From positions 1 through 43,815 of the forward strand of contig JAHFRE010000010.1 of NCBI GenBank assembly GCA_023258955.1: a stretch of DNA of 43,815 bases, read 5' to 3'. Shown piece after piece: positions 28,377 through 36,964 of this stretch. Position 1 is the first letter of the stretch. Each line of letters opens with the position of its first letter. The DNA comes from Sterolibacterium sp. (lineage in GTDB: Bacteria > Pseudomonadota > Gammaproteobacteria > Burkholderiales > Rhodocyclaceae). Below the pieces are notes generated by a model. That model was not told the origin of the DNA and did no database searches. It saw only the letters and a list, made by a program, of their open reading frames with translations. Position numbers and translations under genes: made by a program.

Positions 28377-28775
28377 CTAGCCGTCGACCTTCGCCCGGCG
28401 CGCCTTGTCGCGGCCGCGTCGCGCCTTTTCGTCCAGACGGCGGGTGACGGCGGCCTTGGTCGGGCGGGTCGGGCGGCGCTTCTTCGGCAGCACGGCGATG
28501 CTCGCCACCAGTTGATGGAGCCGGCGCAGCGCCTCGGCGCGGTTTTGCTCGAGGCTGCGAAACTCCTGGGCCTTGATCACCACCACGCCGTCCTTGCTGA
28601 TGCGCTGGTCGCCGAGTCCGAGCAGGCGTTGGCGCAGCGTTTCCGGCAGCGACGAGGCGCCGATGTCGAAGCGCAGATGCGCCGCGTTGGCGACCTTGTT
28701 GACGTTCTGGCCGCCGGCGCCCTGGGCGCGGACCGCCGTGATCTCGACCTCGTCTTCGGGGATGGCAAAGCGCAT
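28377..28775 (-). CDS. arfB: Alternative ribosome-rescue factor / peptidyl-tRNA hydrolase ArfB
   Basis: A 132-residue protein with the RF-1 catalytic domain. The GGQ motif is in AQGAGGQNVNKVANAAHLRF (GGQ ~21-23), and a basic tail (KKRRPTRP...RRGRDKARRAKVDG) inserts into the empty mRNA channel. It releases nascent chains from ribosomes stalled at mRNA 3' ends. There is no stop-codon recognition domain, which separates it from PrfA/PrfB, and the length fits E. coli ArfB (140). ATG 28775 begins MRFAIPEDEVEI, the expected N-terminus. It is divergent from the groESL promoter. Confidence 0.93.
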   Translation of the reverse strand: MRFAIPEDEVEITAVRAQGAGGQNVNKVANAAHLRFDIGASSLPETLRQRLLGLGDQRISKDGVVVIKAQEFRSLEQNRAEALRRLHQLVASIAVLPKKRRPTRPTKAAVTRRLDEKARRGRDKARRAKVDG

Positions 28776-28850
28776 GGGACAGATGCGATGGGCTGATGCG
28801 ACATTATGTCCAGCGAAATCCCACCACGCACAAATTGTTGGTGCAAGGCC

Positions 28851-28879
28851 TTGAAATTCGGCCTGCCAGCCCTTATCAT
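28851..28879 (+). promoter_or_regulatory. groESL promoter (TTGAAA-17-TATCAT)
   Basis: TTGAAA at 28851-28856 and TATCAT at 28874-28879 with an exact 17-nt spacer, a good sigma-70-type promoter. The same stretch reads CTTGAAA (28850-28856), N13, CCCTTATC, which partly resembles a sigma-32 heat-shock promoter, so dual recognition is possible. Confidence 0.75.
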
Positions 28880-28905
28880 CAGCACTCGTCGGCAGTGAGT
28901 GCTAA
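28879..28905. promoter_or_regulatory. CIRCE element, HrcA repressor operator of groESL
   Basis: TCAGCACTC - 9 nt - GAGTGCTAA. The consensus is TTAGCACTC-N9-GAGTGCTAA, so there is one mismatch in the left arm and the right arm is perfect. It starts at the end of the -10 box and covers the expected transcription start, the usual place for HrcA repression released by heat. hrcA itself is not in the window. Confidence 0.93.
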
Positions 28906-28982
28906 TCACCTGCCTCGGTTCGATTCTGCTGTGGCGCTGAGCCGCAAATATCCGTAGTTTACCAAGTACAGGAGAAAACTCT

Positions 28983-29273
28983 ATGAAAATCCGCCCTTTA
29001 CATGACCGCGTGATCGTCAAGCGCCTCGAAGAGGAGCGCAAGACGGCCTCCGGCATCGTCATCCCAGACACCGCCACCGAGAAACCCGATCAAGGCGAGG
29101 TTCTCGCCATCGGCAACGGCAAGATCCTCGAGGACGGCAAGGTCCGCCCCCTGGCGGTCAAGGTCGGTGACCGCGTGCTGTTCGGCAAGTACTCCGGCCA
29201 GACCGTCAAGGTCGATGGCGACGAGCTGCTGGTCATGCGCGAAGAAGACATCATGGGCGTGGTCGAAGCCTAA
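28983..29273 (+). CDS. groES: Co-chaperonin GroES
   Basis: A 96-residue Hsp10 subunit forming the heptameric lid of the GroEL chamber. The N-terminus [18 protein letters not shown], the mobile loop with [11 protein letters not shown] (~19-31) and the C-terminal [15 protein letters not shown] are all typical. CAGGAG lies 8 nt before ATG 28983. It is transcribed with groEL, 25 nt downstream, from a promoter carrying a CIRCE operator. Confidence 0.98.
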   Translation: MKIRPLHDRVIVKRLEEERKTASGIVIPDTATEKPDQGEVLAIGNGKILEDGKVRPLAVKVGDRVLFGKYSGQTVKVDGDELLVMREEDIMGVVEA

Positions 29274-29286
29274 TCTGAACATCTAG

Positions 29287-30966
<1,680 letters not shown>

Positions 30967-30986
30967 GTCCTGTTGCTGCATTAGAG

Positions 30987-31015
30987 AAAGGCCTCGCTTG
31001 CGAGGCCTTTTTTTT
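30987..31015 (+). terminator. Rho-independent terminator of groESL
   Basis: AAAGGCCTCG pairs with CGAGGCCTTT around CTTG, followed by an unbroken T run to 31015. The 10-bp perfect stem and eight Ts in a row mark a strong intrinsic terminator. Confidence 0.95.
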
Positions 31016-31064
31016 GCCTGCGCTGCGCCGGACGGGCCAGGCCGTTCCGCCAGGGCGGCGTCGG

Positions 31065-31073
31065 TGCTAGACT
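31065..31073 (+). promoter_or_regulatory. Extended -10 (TGCTAGACT) just before the response-regulator gene
   Basis: TG-C-TAGACT ends 6 nt before ATG 31080, and no Shine-Dalgarno lies between. If used, the transcript would start at or beside the ATG (leaderless). The -35 region is weak, which an extended -10 could compensate. Confidence 0.4.
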
Positions 31074-31079
31074 TTGGCC

Positions 31080-31769
31080 ATGAGAATTCTCCTCGCCGAG
31101 GATGACCGCATAATCGCCGACGGCCTCGTGCGCTCCTTGCGCAAGGCGGGCTACGCGGTCGATGCGGTGGGCGACGGAGCCGAGGCGGACGCGGCGGTGG
31201 CGAGCCAGCAGTTCGATCTCCTGATTCTCGATCTGGGTCTGCCCAAGCTCTCTGGGATCGAGGTGCTGCGCCGCCTGCGCGCGAGAAAATCGGCGTTGCC
31301 GGTGCTGATCCTGACCGCACAAGACGGGGTCGAAGACCGGGTGCGCGGCCTCGACGCCGGCGCCGACGACTATCTGTCCAAGCCCTTCGCCCTGCCCGAA
31401 CTCGAAGCCCGGGTCCGCGCCTTGACCCGGCGCGGCACCGGCAAACCGACCCGCATCGATTTTGGCGCCCTCTGCTACGATCAAGCCGATCGACTGGTCA
31501 AGCTCGACGGGCGCATCCTCGAACTGTCGGCGCGCGAGCTGGGCCTGCTCGAGATCCTGCTGCTGCGCGCCGGCCGCCTGGTGAGCAAGGAGCATCTGGT
31601 CGACCATCTGTGCAGCTGGGGCGACGAGGTGAGCACCAACGCCATCGAGGTCTACGTGCACCGCCTGCGCAAGAAGCTCGACGCCAGCGGCATCAAGATC
31701 GCCACGGTGCGTGGCCTGGGTTATTGCCTCGAGGAGCCGGTTGCTGGTGCCCGGGATGGCGGCCACTGA
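31080..31769 (+). CDS. OmpR/PhoB-type response regulator (QseB/TctD-like)
   Basis: A 229-residue regulator. The receiver domain (1-115) has acidic residues E7-D9, phospho-acceptor D51 (LILDLGLPKLSG) and the SKPF lysine near 101. The C-terminal winged helix (~130-220) includes FGALCYDQADRLVKLDGR, ELSARELGLLEILLLRAGRLVSKEHL and the DNA-contacting EVYVHRLRKKL segment. It should bind direct repeats once phosphorylated by the overlapping kinase. Its likely targets are the downstream DUF4212/DUF485/symporter genes, by analogy with TctD-type control of carboxylate transporters. ATG 31080 is used; a TTG six bases earlier is in frame but less likely. Confidence 0.93.
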   Translation: MRILLAEDDRIIADGLVRSLRKAGYAVDAVGDGAEADAAVASQQFDLLILDLGLPKLSGIEVLRRLRARKSALPVLILTAQDGVEDRVRGLDAGADDYLSKPFALPELEARVRALTRRGTGKPTRIDFGALCYDQADRLVKLDGRILELSARELGLLEILLLRAGRLVSKEHLVDHLCSWGDEVSTNAIEVYVHRLRKKLDASGIKIATVRGLGYCLEEPVAGARDGGH

Positions 31770-33210
31770 GCCGACGCGCATCTTTGCGCTGCCGACGGAA
31801 CTCAACTCGCTGTTCGGGGAGATCCTCGACTGGATGCTCGCGCCGCTGCTCTTTCTCTGGCCGATCAGCATCGCCGTCACCCATCACGTCGCCAACCAGA
31901 TCGCCAACCAGCCCTACGACCAGGCGCTGGCTGAGAACGTCGGCGCCATCGCGCGGCTGGTCAAGCTCGACGACGGGCGCGCCGTGGTCAACTTCCCGGC
32001 GCCGGCGCGGGCCATGCTGCGCGCCGACGCCAACGACATCACCTACTATCAGGTCAGCAACTGGAACGGCAAGCTGGTCGCCGGCGATCATGAAATTCCT
32101 GTACCGACGCAGCTCGAGCAGGCGACGGAAGCCGACACCGTGCTCTTTCGCGACGACGACATCAACGGCAACGACATTCGCATCGCCTACCAGTTCGTCC
32201 CCCTCGGGCCCGGGTCGGTGCTGGTGCAGGTGGCGGAGACGCGCAAGAAGCGCGAAGAGCTGGCCGGCCGCATCATCTCCGGGGTCATCCTGCCGCAATT
32301 CGCCATCATTCCCCTGGCGGTGGTGCTGGTCTACCTCGGCTTGTCGCGCGGCATCGCGCCGCTCAACCGGCTGCGCAGCCGCATCCGCCAAAGGCGGCCC
32401 GGCGACCTGGCGCCGATCGGCATCCTCGGCGTGCCCGAGGAACTGCGTCCGGTGATCGCCGCCTTCAACGAGATGATGGCCCGCCTCGAGGCCAACCTGA
32501 CGGCGCAGCAACGCTTCATCGCCGACGCCGCGCACCAGATGCGCACGCCGCTGACCGGACTCAAGATGCAGACCGAGCTGGCGCTGTCGGAGACCGACCC
32601 GCGCTTGATGCGTCGCTCGCTGGAACAGATCGCCGAGAGCGCCGATCGCGCCGTGCATTTGATCAACCAGCTGCTGGCGCTGGCCCGCGCCGAAGCCGGC
32701 TACGAAAAGGTCTACGTGTTCGAACGGGTCGATCTGGTCAGCCTGGCGCGCGGCGTCACCCAAGAGAGCGTGCCGCGCGCCCTGGCCAAGGCCATCGACA
32801 TCGGCTTCGAGGGCGGCGGCTGGCCGCTGTGGATAGAGGGCAGCGAGGTGTTGCTGCACGAGCTGGCCAGCAACCTGCTCGACAACGCCATCAAGTACAC
32901 CCCTGCAGGCGGCAAGGTGACGGTGCGGGTGCTCGGTGGCGCCTTCGGCGTACTGGAGATCGAGGACAACGGCATCGGCATCCCCGAGCAGGATCTGGAG
33001 CGGGTGTTCGAGCGCTTCTACCGGGTGCTCGGCTCGGACGCGCACGGCAGCGGCCTGGGTCTGCCCATCGTGCGCGAGATCGCCGAGTTGCACCGCGCCA
33101 GCGTCAAGCTGGCGCGCGTCGATGACGGGCCGGGAACGCGGGTGCAGGTCGCCTTCCCGCGCAAGGGCGCCGTCTACTTCGAGCAGACCCCGGCCAGCGC
33201 CTTGGCTTAG
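31756..33210 (+). CDS. Sensor histidine kinase, TctE/QseC-like
   Basis: A ~484-residue membrane kinase overlapping the regulator gene by 14 nt. TM1 spans ~27-43 and TM2 ~175-198, flanking a ~130-residue periplasmic sensor of the two-component sensor kinase N-terminal type (HHVANQIANQPYDQAL...). HisKA has H260 in ADAAHQMRTPLTGL. HATPase_c has NLLDNAIKYTPAGG, EDNGIGIP and GSGLGLPIV. The start is uncertain: ATG 31756 lacks a ribosome-binding site, whereas GAGGAG at 31731-31736 would serve GTG 31747 or TTG 31741 (three to five extra residues). It probably senses an organic acid or a related signal for the transporter genes that follow. Confidence 0.92.
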   Translation: MAATEPTRIFALPTELNSLFGEILDWMLAPLLFLWPISIAVTHHVANQIANQPYDQALAENVGAIARLVKLDDGRAVVNFPAPARAMLRADANDITYYQVSNWNGKLVAGDHEIPVPTQLEQATEADTVLFRDDDINGNDIRIAYQFVPLGPGSVLVQVAETRKKREELAGRIISGVILPQFAIIPLAVVLVYLGLSRGIAPLNRLRSRIRQRRPGDLAPIGILGVPEELRPVIAAFNEMMARLEANLTAQQRFIADAAHQMRTPLTGLKMQTELALSETDPRLMRRSLEQIAESADRAVHLINQLLALARAEAGYEKVYVFERVDLVSLARGVTQESVPRALAKAIDIGFEGGGWPLWIEGSEVLLHELASNLLDNAIKYTPAGGKVTVRVLGGAFGVLEIEDNGIGIPEQDLERVFERFYRVLGSDAHGSGLGLPIVREIAELHRASVKLARVDDGPGTRVQVAFPRKGAVYFEQTPASALA

Positions 33211-33293
33211 GATGAAACGGCCCCCGCGCTCACCGCGTTCGCTGCCCCCGGGGGGCGCGGTTCGGTGCCTTGGGGTCCTGCGGGGAATCTGAC

Positions 33294-33572
33294 ATGCCGC
33301 CGAGCCCCGAGCAGCGCCAATACTGGCGCCGGACCATGCGCCTGACCGTCGTCCTGCTCGCCGTCTGGTTCGTGTTCACCTTCGTCACCAGCTCTTTCGC
33401 GCGCGAGTTGAACGCCGTCAGCTTCTTCGGCTTTCCGCTGGGCTTCTATATGAGCGCCCAGGGCTCGGTGATCGTCTATGTGCTGATCATCTGGATCTAC
33501 GCGAAGTACATGAACCGGCTCGACCAGCGCTATCGGCAAAAACGCCAGGGCGCCGAGGGCCGGCGCCTGTAA
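33294..33572 (+). CDS. DUF4212 small membrane protein (solute symporter small subunit family)
   Basis: A 92-residue protein with two hydrophobic helices (~17-36 and ~50-70), a charged N-terminus (SPEQRQYWRRTMRLT) and a basic C-terminus (MNRLDQRYRQKR). These are features of the DUF4212 family, often encoded immediately before sodium:solute symporters of the VC_2705 group. It lies 83 nt after the kinase gene and 83 nt before the DUF485 gene. ATG 33294 begins the conserved PEQRQYW block; the ribosome-binding sequence is only GGGGAA. A role as symporter partner is inferred from context. Confidence 0.85.
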   Translation: MPPSPEQRQYWRRTMRLTVVLLAVWFVFTFVTSSFARELNAVSFFGFPLGFYMSAQGSVIVYVLIIWIYAKYMNRLDQRYRQKRQGAEGRRL

Positions 33573-33607
33573 GCTTTTTGTCAGCCCGCCGCTGCTACAC
33601 TCGAAGC

Positions 33608-33627
33608 AGGCTGGGAAAAACCAGCCT
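33608..33627 (+). other. Hairpin in the leader of the DUF485 gene
   Basis: AGGCTGG pairs with CCAGCCT around GAAAAA, 28 nt before ATG 33656. It has no T tract, so it is unlikely to terminate; it may stabilise or process the mRNA between the two small membrane-protein genes. Confidence 0.45.
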
Positions 33628-33655
33628 TGAATCGCATACAAACTTAGGAGGGACA

Positions 33656-33976
33656 ATGACTCAATCTTCCATCAATTGGGTGGCGATAGATGCCGACCCC
33701 CGCTTTCAGCGCCTGCACGCCAAGAAGATGGCGTTCCTCACCGGGCTGATGATCTTTTCGCTGGTCTACTACTTCCTGCTGCCCGTCGGCGCTGCCTATT
33801 TCACCGACATCTACAAGATCAAGGTCTATGGCGTGGTCAACGTCGGCATCCTCTTCGCGCTGTCGCAATTCATCGTCGCCTGGGGCATCGCCTTCTACTA
33901 CACGGCGAAGGCCAAGGACTTCGACGCCATGGCTGCGGAACTGGTCCGCGAAGCCGAAAAGATAGGAGCCAAATGA
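33656..33976 (+). CDS. DUF485 inner-membrane protein (YjcH-like)
   Basis: A 106-residue protein with two hydrophobic helices (~28-50 and ~60-82). The N-terminal DPRFQRLHAKKMAF and following LPVGAAYF...VNVGILFALSQF segments match the DUF485 family, whose best-known member YjcH is encoded upstream of actP in E. coli. TTAGGAGGGACA gives a very strong ribosome-binding site. Its TGA overlaps the next ATG (ATGA), so translation of the symporter is coupled. Its function is unknown but the association with acetate transport is well established. Confidence 0.92.
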   Translation: MTQSSINWVAIDADPRFQRLHAKKMAFLTGLMIFSLVYYFLLPVGAAYFTDIYKIKVYGVVNVGILFALSQFIVAWGIAFYYTAKAKDFDAMAAELVREAEKIGAK

Positions 33977-35961
33977 TGAGTCTGAAAAACAAGATCTGGC
34001 TGGCGTTGTTCGCCTGCGTCATGCCCTTCGTGGCGCAGCCGGCCTTCGCCCAAGGCGCTGTCGCCGACAAATGGAAATGGCTGACCTTCCTGGTGTTCGG
34101 CGCCATCATCTGCCTGACCATGTACGTCACCTACCTGGCGGCCAAGCGCGTCAAGACGGCGTCGGACTTCTACGCCGCCGGCGGCGGCGTCTCGGGCCTG
34201 CAGAACGGCTGGGCGATCGCCGGCGACTACCTGTCGGCGGCCTCCTTCCTCGGCATCGCCGGCCTCATCTCGCTCTACGGCTACGACGGCTTCATGTACT
34301 CGGTGGGCTGGCTGGTGGCCTACATCACGGTGCTGCTGGTGATCGCCGAGCCCTGCCGCAACATCGGCAAGTACACGCTCTCCGACATCCTCGCCTACCG
34401 CAACGACCCGAAGAAGGCGCGCATCGTCGGCGCCATGTCGACGGTCACCGTGTCCACCTTCTACCTGACCGCGCAAATGGTCGGCGCCGGCGTCCTGATC
34501 AAGACCCTGATCGGCATCGACTACGAGATCTCGGTGATCACGGTCGGCATCCTGATGCTGGGCTACGTGCTGTTCGGCGGCATGGTCGCCACGACCTGGG
34601 TGCAGATCATCAAGGCGGTGCTGCTGGTGTGCGCCTCCATCATCATGGTGATCATGGTGTGGACCCAGTACGGCTTCCTCGGCGACTTCCTCAACAACGT
34701 CGTCGGCAACGAGAACGTGCAAAAGCGCGTAGCGGTGCTGCTCGGTGACAAGGCGCGGAACCTCTCGCCGGAGCAACTGGGACAGATCTTCCTCGAGCCC
34801 GGCTTGTTCCTCAAGGTGCCGCTCGACCAGATCTCGCTCGGTATGGCGCTGGTCTTCGGCACCGCCGGCATGCCGCACATCCTGATGCGCTTCTTCACCG
34901 TGCCCACGGCGCAAGCCGCGCGCAAGTCGGTGAATTGGGCGATGGCGATCATCGGTGGCTTCTACGTGCTGACCCTGTTCCTCGGCATGGGCTCGGCGAT
35001 GAAGGTCGGTCCGGCCGCCATCGCGGCGATCGACGCCGGCGGCAACATGGCCAACCCGCTGCTCGCGCAAGCGCTCGGCGGCGGACCGGATTCGCTGCTC
35101 GGCAACCTGATGATGGCCTTCGTCTCGGCGGTGGCCTTCGCCACCATCGTCGCGGTGGTGGCGGGTCTGGTGCTGGCCGCTGCTTCGGCGATGGCGCACG
35201 ACATCTACGTCGGCGTCATCCGCGAGGAGCACGCGACTCAGGCCGAGCAGGTTCGCGCGGCGCGCATCGCCACCGTCCTGGTCGGTGCCATGGCCATCGT
35301 CATCGGCATCTCGGCCAAGGGACAGAACGTTGCCCACCTGGTCGCGCTGGCCTTCGCCGTCGCCTCCTCGGCCAACTTCCCCTGCGTGCTGATGACGCTG
35401 TTCTGGAAGCGCTGCAACACCGGTGGCATCGTCCTGGGCATGATCGTCGGCACCCTGACGGCCATCGGCCTGGTGATGGTCTCGCCCAACCTGACCTACC
35501 CGCTGGCGGTCAAGGCGGCCAACGAGAAGATCATCAAGTCGGCCGATGAGCAACTCGCCAAGCTGAACACCGCGCTCGCCGCAGCGACGACGCCGCCGGC
35601 CGCACCGGCCGAGGCTGCTGCCGCCCCGGGTGCCGCTGCCGCACCGGCGCCCATGGCCGCGGCCGCTGCCCCAGCCATCGACGTCGACAAGACCAAGGCG
35701 GACATCGCCAAGGCCGAGAAGGCAAAGAAGGCCGCTGGCGACAAGATCGCCTCGTTCGGCAACGATATGACCAGCATCATGGGTCTGGAGAAGCCCTGGT
35801 TCGAGTTGCGCAATCCGGGCCTCTACTCGATCCCGCTCGGCTTCCTCGCCGTCATCATCGGCTCGCTGCTTTATCGCGACAAGCGCGCCGAAGACATGTG
35901 GGACGAGCTCTACGTCCGGCAAAACACCGGCATCCTGGCTGCCAAGGCCACGGCACACTGA
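33973..35961 (+). CDS. actP: ActP-like cation/acetate (sodium:solute) symporter with a long Ala/Pro-rich insertion
   Basis: A 662-residue sodium:solute symporter family protein. An N-terminal signal-like segment (MSLKNKIWLALFACVMP...AFAQG) precedes about 13 helices. SSS signatures include FYAAGGGVSGLQNGWAIAGDYLSAASFLG (~56-84) and GTAGMPHILMRFFTVP (~296-311). E. coli ActP is about 549 residues; the extra length lies mainly at residues ~513-605, between the penultimate and last helices, where an Ala/Pro-rich and then Lys/Ala-rich stretch (KADIAKAEKAKKAAGDK) is inserted. ATG 33973 overlaps the previous stop; ATG 33976 has better spacing from AGGAG. Predicted substrate is acetate or a similar short acid. 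Confidence 0.9.
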   Translation: MMSLKNKIWLALFACVMPFVAQPAFAQGAVADKWKWLTFLVFGAIICLTMYVTYLAAKRVKTASDFYAAGGGVSGLQNGWAIAGDYLSAASFLGIAGLISLYGYDGFMYSVGWLVAYITVLLVIAEPCRNIGKYTLSDILAYRNDPKKARIVGAMSTVTVSTFYLTAQMVGAGVLIKTLIGIDYEISVITVGILMLGYVLFGGMVATTWVQIIKAVLLVCASIIMVIMVWTQYGFLGDFLNNVVGNENVQKRVAVLLGDKARNLSPEQLGQIFLEPGLFLKVPLDQISLGMALVFGTAGMPHILMRFFTVPTAQAARKSVNWAMAIIGGFYVLTLFLGMGSAMKVGPAAIAAIDAGGNMANPLLAQALGGGPDSLLGNLMMAFVSAVAFATIVAVVAGLVLAAASAMAHDIYVGVIREEHATQAEQVRAARIATVLVGAMAIVIGISAKGQNVAHLVALAFAVASSANFPCVLMTLFWKRCNTGGIVLGMIVGTLTAIGLVMVSPNLTYPLAVKAANEKIIKSADEQLAKLNTALAAATTPPAAPAEAAAAPGAAAAPAPMAAAAAPAIDVDKTKADIAKAEKAKKAAGDKIASFGNDMTSIMGLEKPWFELRNPGLYSIPLGFLAVIIGSLLYRDKRAEDMWDELYVRQNTGILAAKATAH

Positions 35962-35976
35962 GCTAGCAAGCACGGC

Positions 35977-36006
35977 AAAAGCCCTTCCCGAAACGGAAGG
36001 GCTTTT
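35977..36006 (+). terminator. Rho-independent terminator after actP
   Basis: AAAAGCCCTTCC pairs perfectly with GGAAGGGCTTTT around CGAAAC, ending in a T-rich run. It separates the transporter operon from the tRNA gene. Confidence 0.95.
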
Positions 36007-36008
36007 TC

Positions 36009-36038
36009 TTGGCCGCAGCGCGGATTCGCGGTTATAAT
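36009..36038 (+). promoter_or_regulatory. Promoter of tRNA-Phe
   Basis: TTGGCC (36009-36014) and a perfect TATAAT (36033-36038) separated by 18 nt. The start would be about 40 nt before the mature tRNA, leaving a 5' leader for RNase P. Confidence 0.7.
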
Positions 36039-36086
36039 TTCGCCCTTGTTGCGCCGGCGATTCGTCCGCCAGAATGAGCGCAGACT

Positions 36087-36162
36087 GGCCAGGTAGCTCA
36101 GTTGGTAGAGCAGCGGATTGAAAATCCGCGTGTCGATGGTTCGATTCCGTCCCTGGCCACCA
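36087..36162 (+). tRNA. tRNA-Phe (anticodon GAA)
   Basis: A 76-nt cloverleaf. The acceptor stem GGCCAGG pairs with CCTGGCC, followed by discriminator A and an encoded CCA. The D arm contains AGCTCAGTTGGTAGAGC. The anticodon stem GCGGA/TCCGC encloses loop TTGAAAA, anticodon GAA. The T arm contains GGTTCGATTCC. The 3' end abuts an AT-richer accessory region, as often at tRNA integration sites. Confidence 0.98.
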
Positions 36163-36184
36163 TCCACTTTTCAGTCAACGACTT

Positions 36185-36217
36185 AGGCCATCTCTCGGGG
36201 TGGCCTTTGTGTTTTTT
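36185..36217 (+). terminator. Terminator of tRNA-Phe
   Basis: AGGCCATC pairs with GGTGGCCT (one T-G wobble) around TCTCGG, followed by TTGTGTTTTTT. It lies 23 nt after the tRNA CCA end. Confidence 0.8.
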
Positions 36218-36308
36218 GGCCGGTGGTTCACGTGCCTATCGGGTACCAGTAAGTATCTGGTTACCCAAAACAAGCCAGCTCATCCACGAACAAATTGGCA
36301 AATACGTG

Positions 36309-36337
36309 TTGACATCATTCACTCTAGTGTTTAGTCT
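36309..36337 (+). promoter_or_regulatory. Candidate promoter of the 36.4-37.6 kb cassette
   Basis: A perfect TTGACA (36309-36314), a 17-nt spacer and TAGTCT (36332-36337). The -35 is consensus but the -10 is weak (3 of 6), which suits a regulated promoter. An inverted repeat begins at the -10 end. Confidence 0.5.
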
Positions 36338-36353
36338 GTGACTACTATTCACA
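36337..36353. promoter_or_regulatory. Inverted repeat TGTGA-N7-TCACA upstream of the HTH-fusion gene
   Basis: Perfect 5-bp arms (36337-36341, 36349-36353) directly downstream of the -10 candidate and 17 nt before the start codon. The spacer is 7 rather than the 6 of a CRP site. It could be bound by the helix-turn-helix of the gene it precedes. Confidence 0.4.
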
Positions 36354-36369
36354 CGTATGCTTAAAAGGA

Positions 36370-36954
36370 ATGATCGTGGAACTCGTCGGAACCAGTGAAA
36401 TTGCCATATTGGCTTCAGCCAGTCGGTCAGCAGTTAGCAATTGGGTTGCCAGAGATCCGTCGTTTCCCAAGCCAGTTGCCGACTTAGCATGCGGCCAAAT
36501 TTGGGAAAAGAACGAAATCGAGGCATGGCTGGAAAAGAATAATCATTTGAGGGAGAGCGATATGAGCGCGAAACAAAATCTGCAAGTTGGCCAGATTTAC
36601 ACACACGATTTCATCTGTAAGACATTTGGCGGCGATGCCAAAGGTGGCACCTATCTTCCGCAAAGTCGGCAAACCATTTTGTGTGGTTGCTTCACCACCG
36701 TGCTTAATCCGGAAGCTCCAGAATGCGTACTGGTTGGCGATGGCCCACGAATATTGAGCAAGGCCGAGAAGTTGGCAGCGCAAGGCGGTTCGATTCCCGT
36801 CTTCCTGAAAACCGGAACGAACCAATGGATATACAAAGGCGAATTTGAGGTGACGGGCTTCTCAAAGAATTCCGCCGATTTCGAGGCAAAAGCTGTCGCG
36901 GCAGACAGAAACGATGTCGCCGCTGCACTGTTCTTTCGGCAAATTGCAAACTAA
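36370..36954 (+). CDS. Helix-turn-helix (AlpA/MerR-like) domain fused to an unrecognised domain
   Basis: A 194-residue protein. Residues ~5-57 resemble an AlpA/excisionase-type winged helix (VGTSEIAILASASRSAVSNWVARDPSFPKP...IWEKNEIEAWLEKN). Residues ~70-194 form a separate domain with FGGDAKGGTYLP, ILCGCF, NPEAPECVLVGDGPRI, IPVFLK and a final DRNDVAAALFFRQ. I do not recognise this domain with certainty. Its order of motifs loosely recalls SRA-type modified-base readers of McrA-like nucleases, but the catalytic HNH part is absent. ATG 36370 overlaps the ribosome-binding AAAAGGA, so GTG 36376 may be the true start. A second in-frame ATG at 36562 has GAGGGAGAG before it and could give the C-terminal domain alone. 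Base composition is AT-richer than the core genome. Confidence 0.75.
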   Translation: MIVELVGTSEIAILASASRSAVSNWVARDPSFPKPVADLACGQIWEKNEIEAWLEKNNHLRESDMSAKQNLQVGQIYTHDFICKTFGGDAKGGTYLPQSRQTILCGCFTTVLNPEAPECVLVGDGPRILSKAEKLAAQGGSIPVFLKTGTNQWIYKGEFEVTGFSKNSADFEAKAVAADRNDVAAALFFRQIAN

Positions 36955-36964
36955 GGCAGAAGCG

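Noticed and set aside
33578..33601. TTGTCA and TACACT before the DUF485 gene as a promoter
   Set aside because: The spacer is only 12 nt, too short for a sigma-70 promoter.
33898..35973. A 691-codon minus-strand frame opposite actP
   Set aside because: His/Asp/Arg-rich shadow of a membrane protein gene; no motif support.
36337..36353. TGTGA...TCACA as a CRP site
   Set aside because: The spacer is 7 nt; CRP sites have 6. It is kept only as an unnamed inverted repeat.
36785..36795. GGTTCGATTCC identical to the tRNA-Phe T-arm, a possible attachment-site duplicate
   Set aside because: The match is limited to the generic T-arm sequence, lies inside a coding frame, and the flanking acceptor-stem bases do not match.
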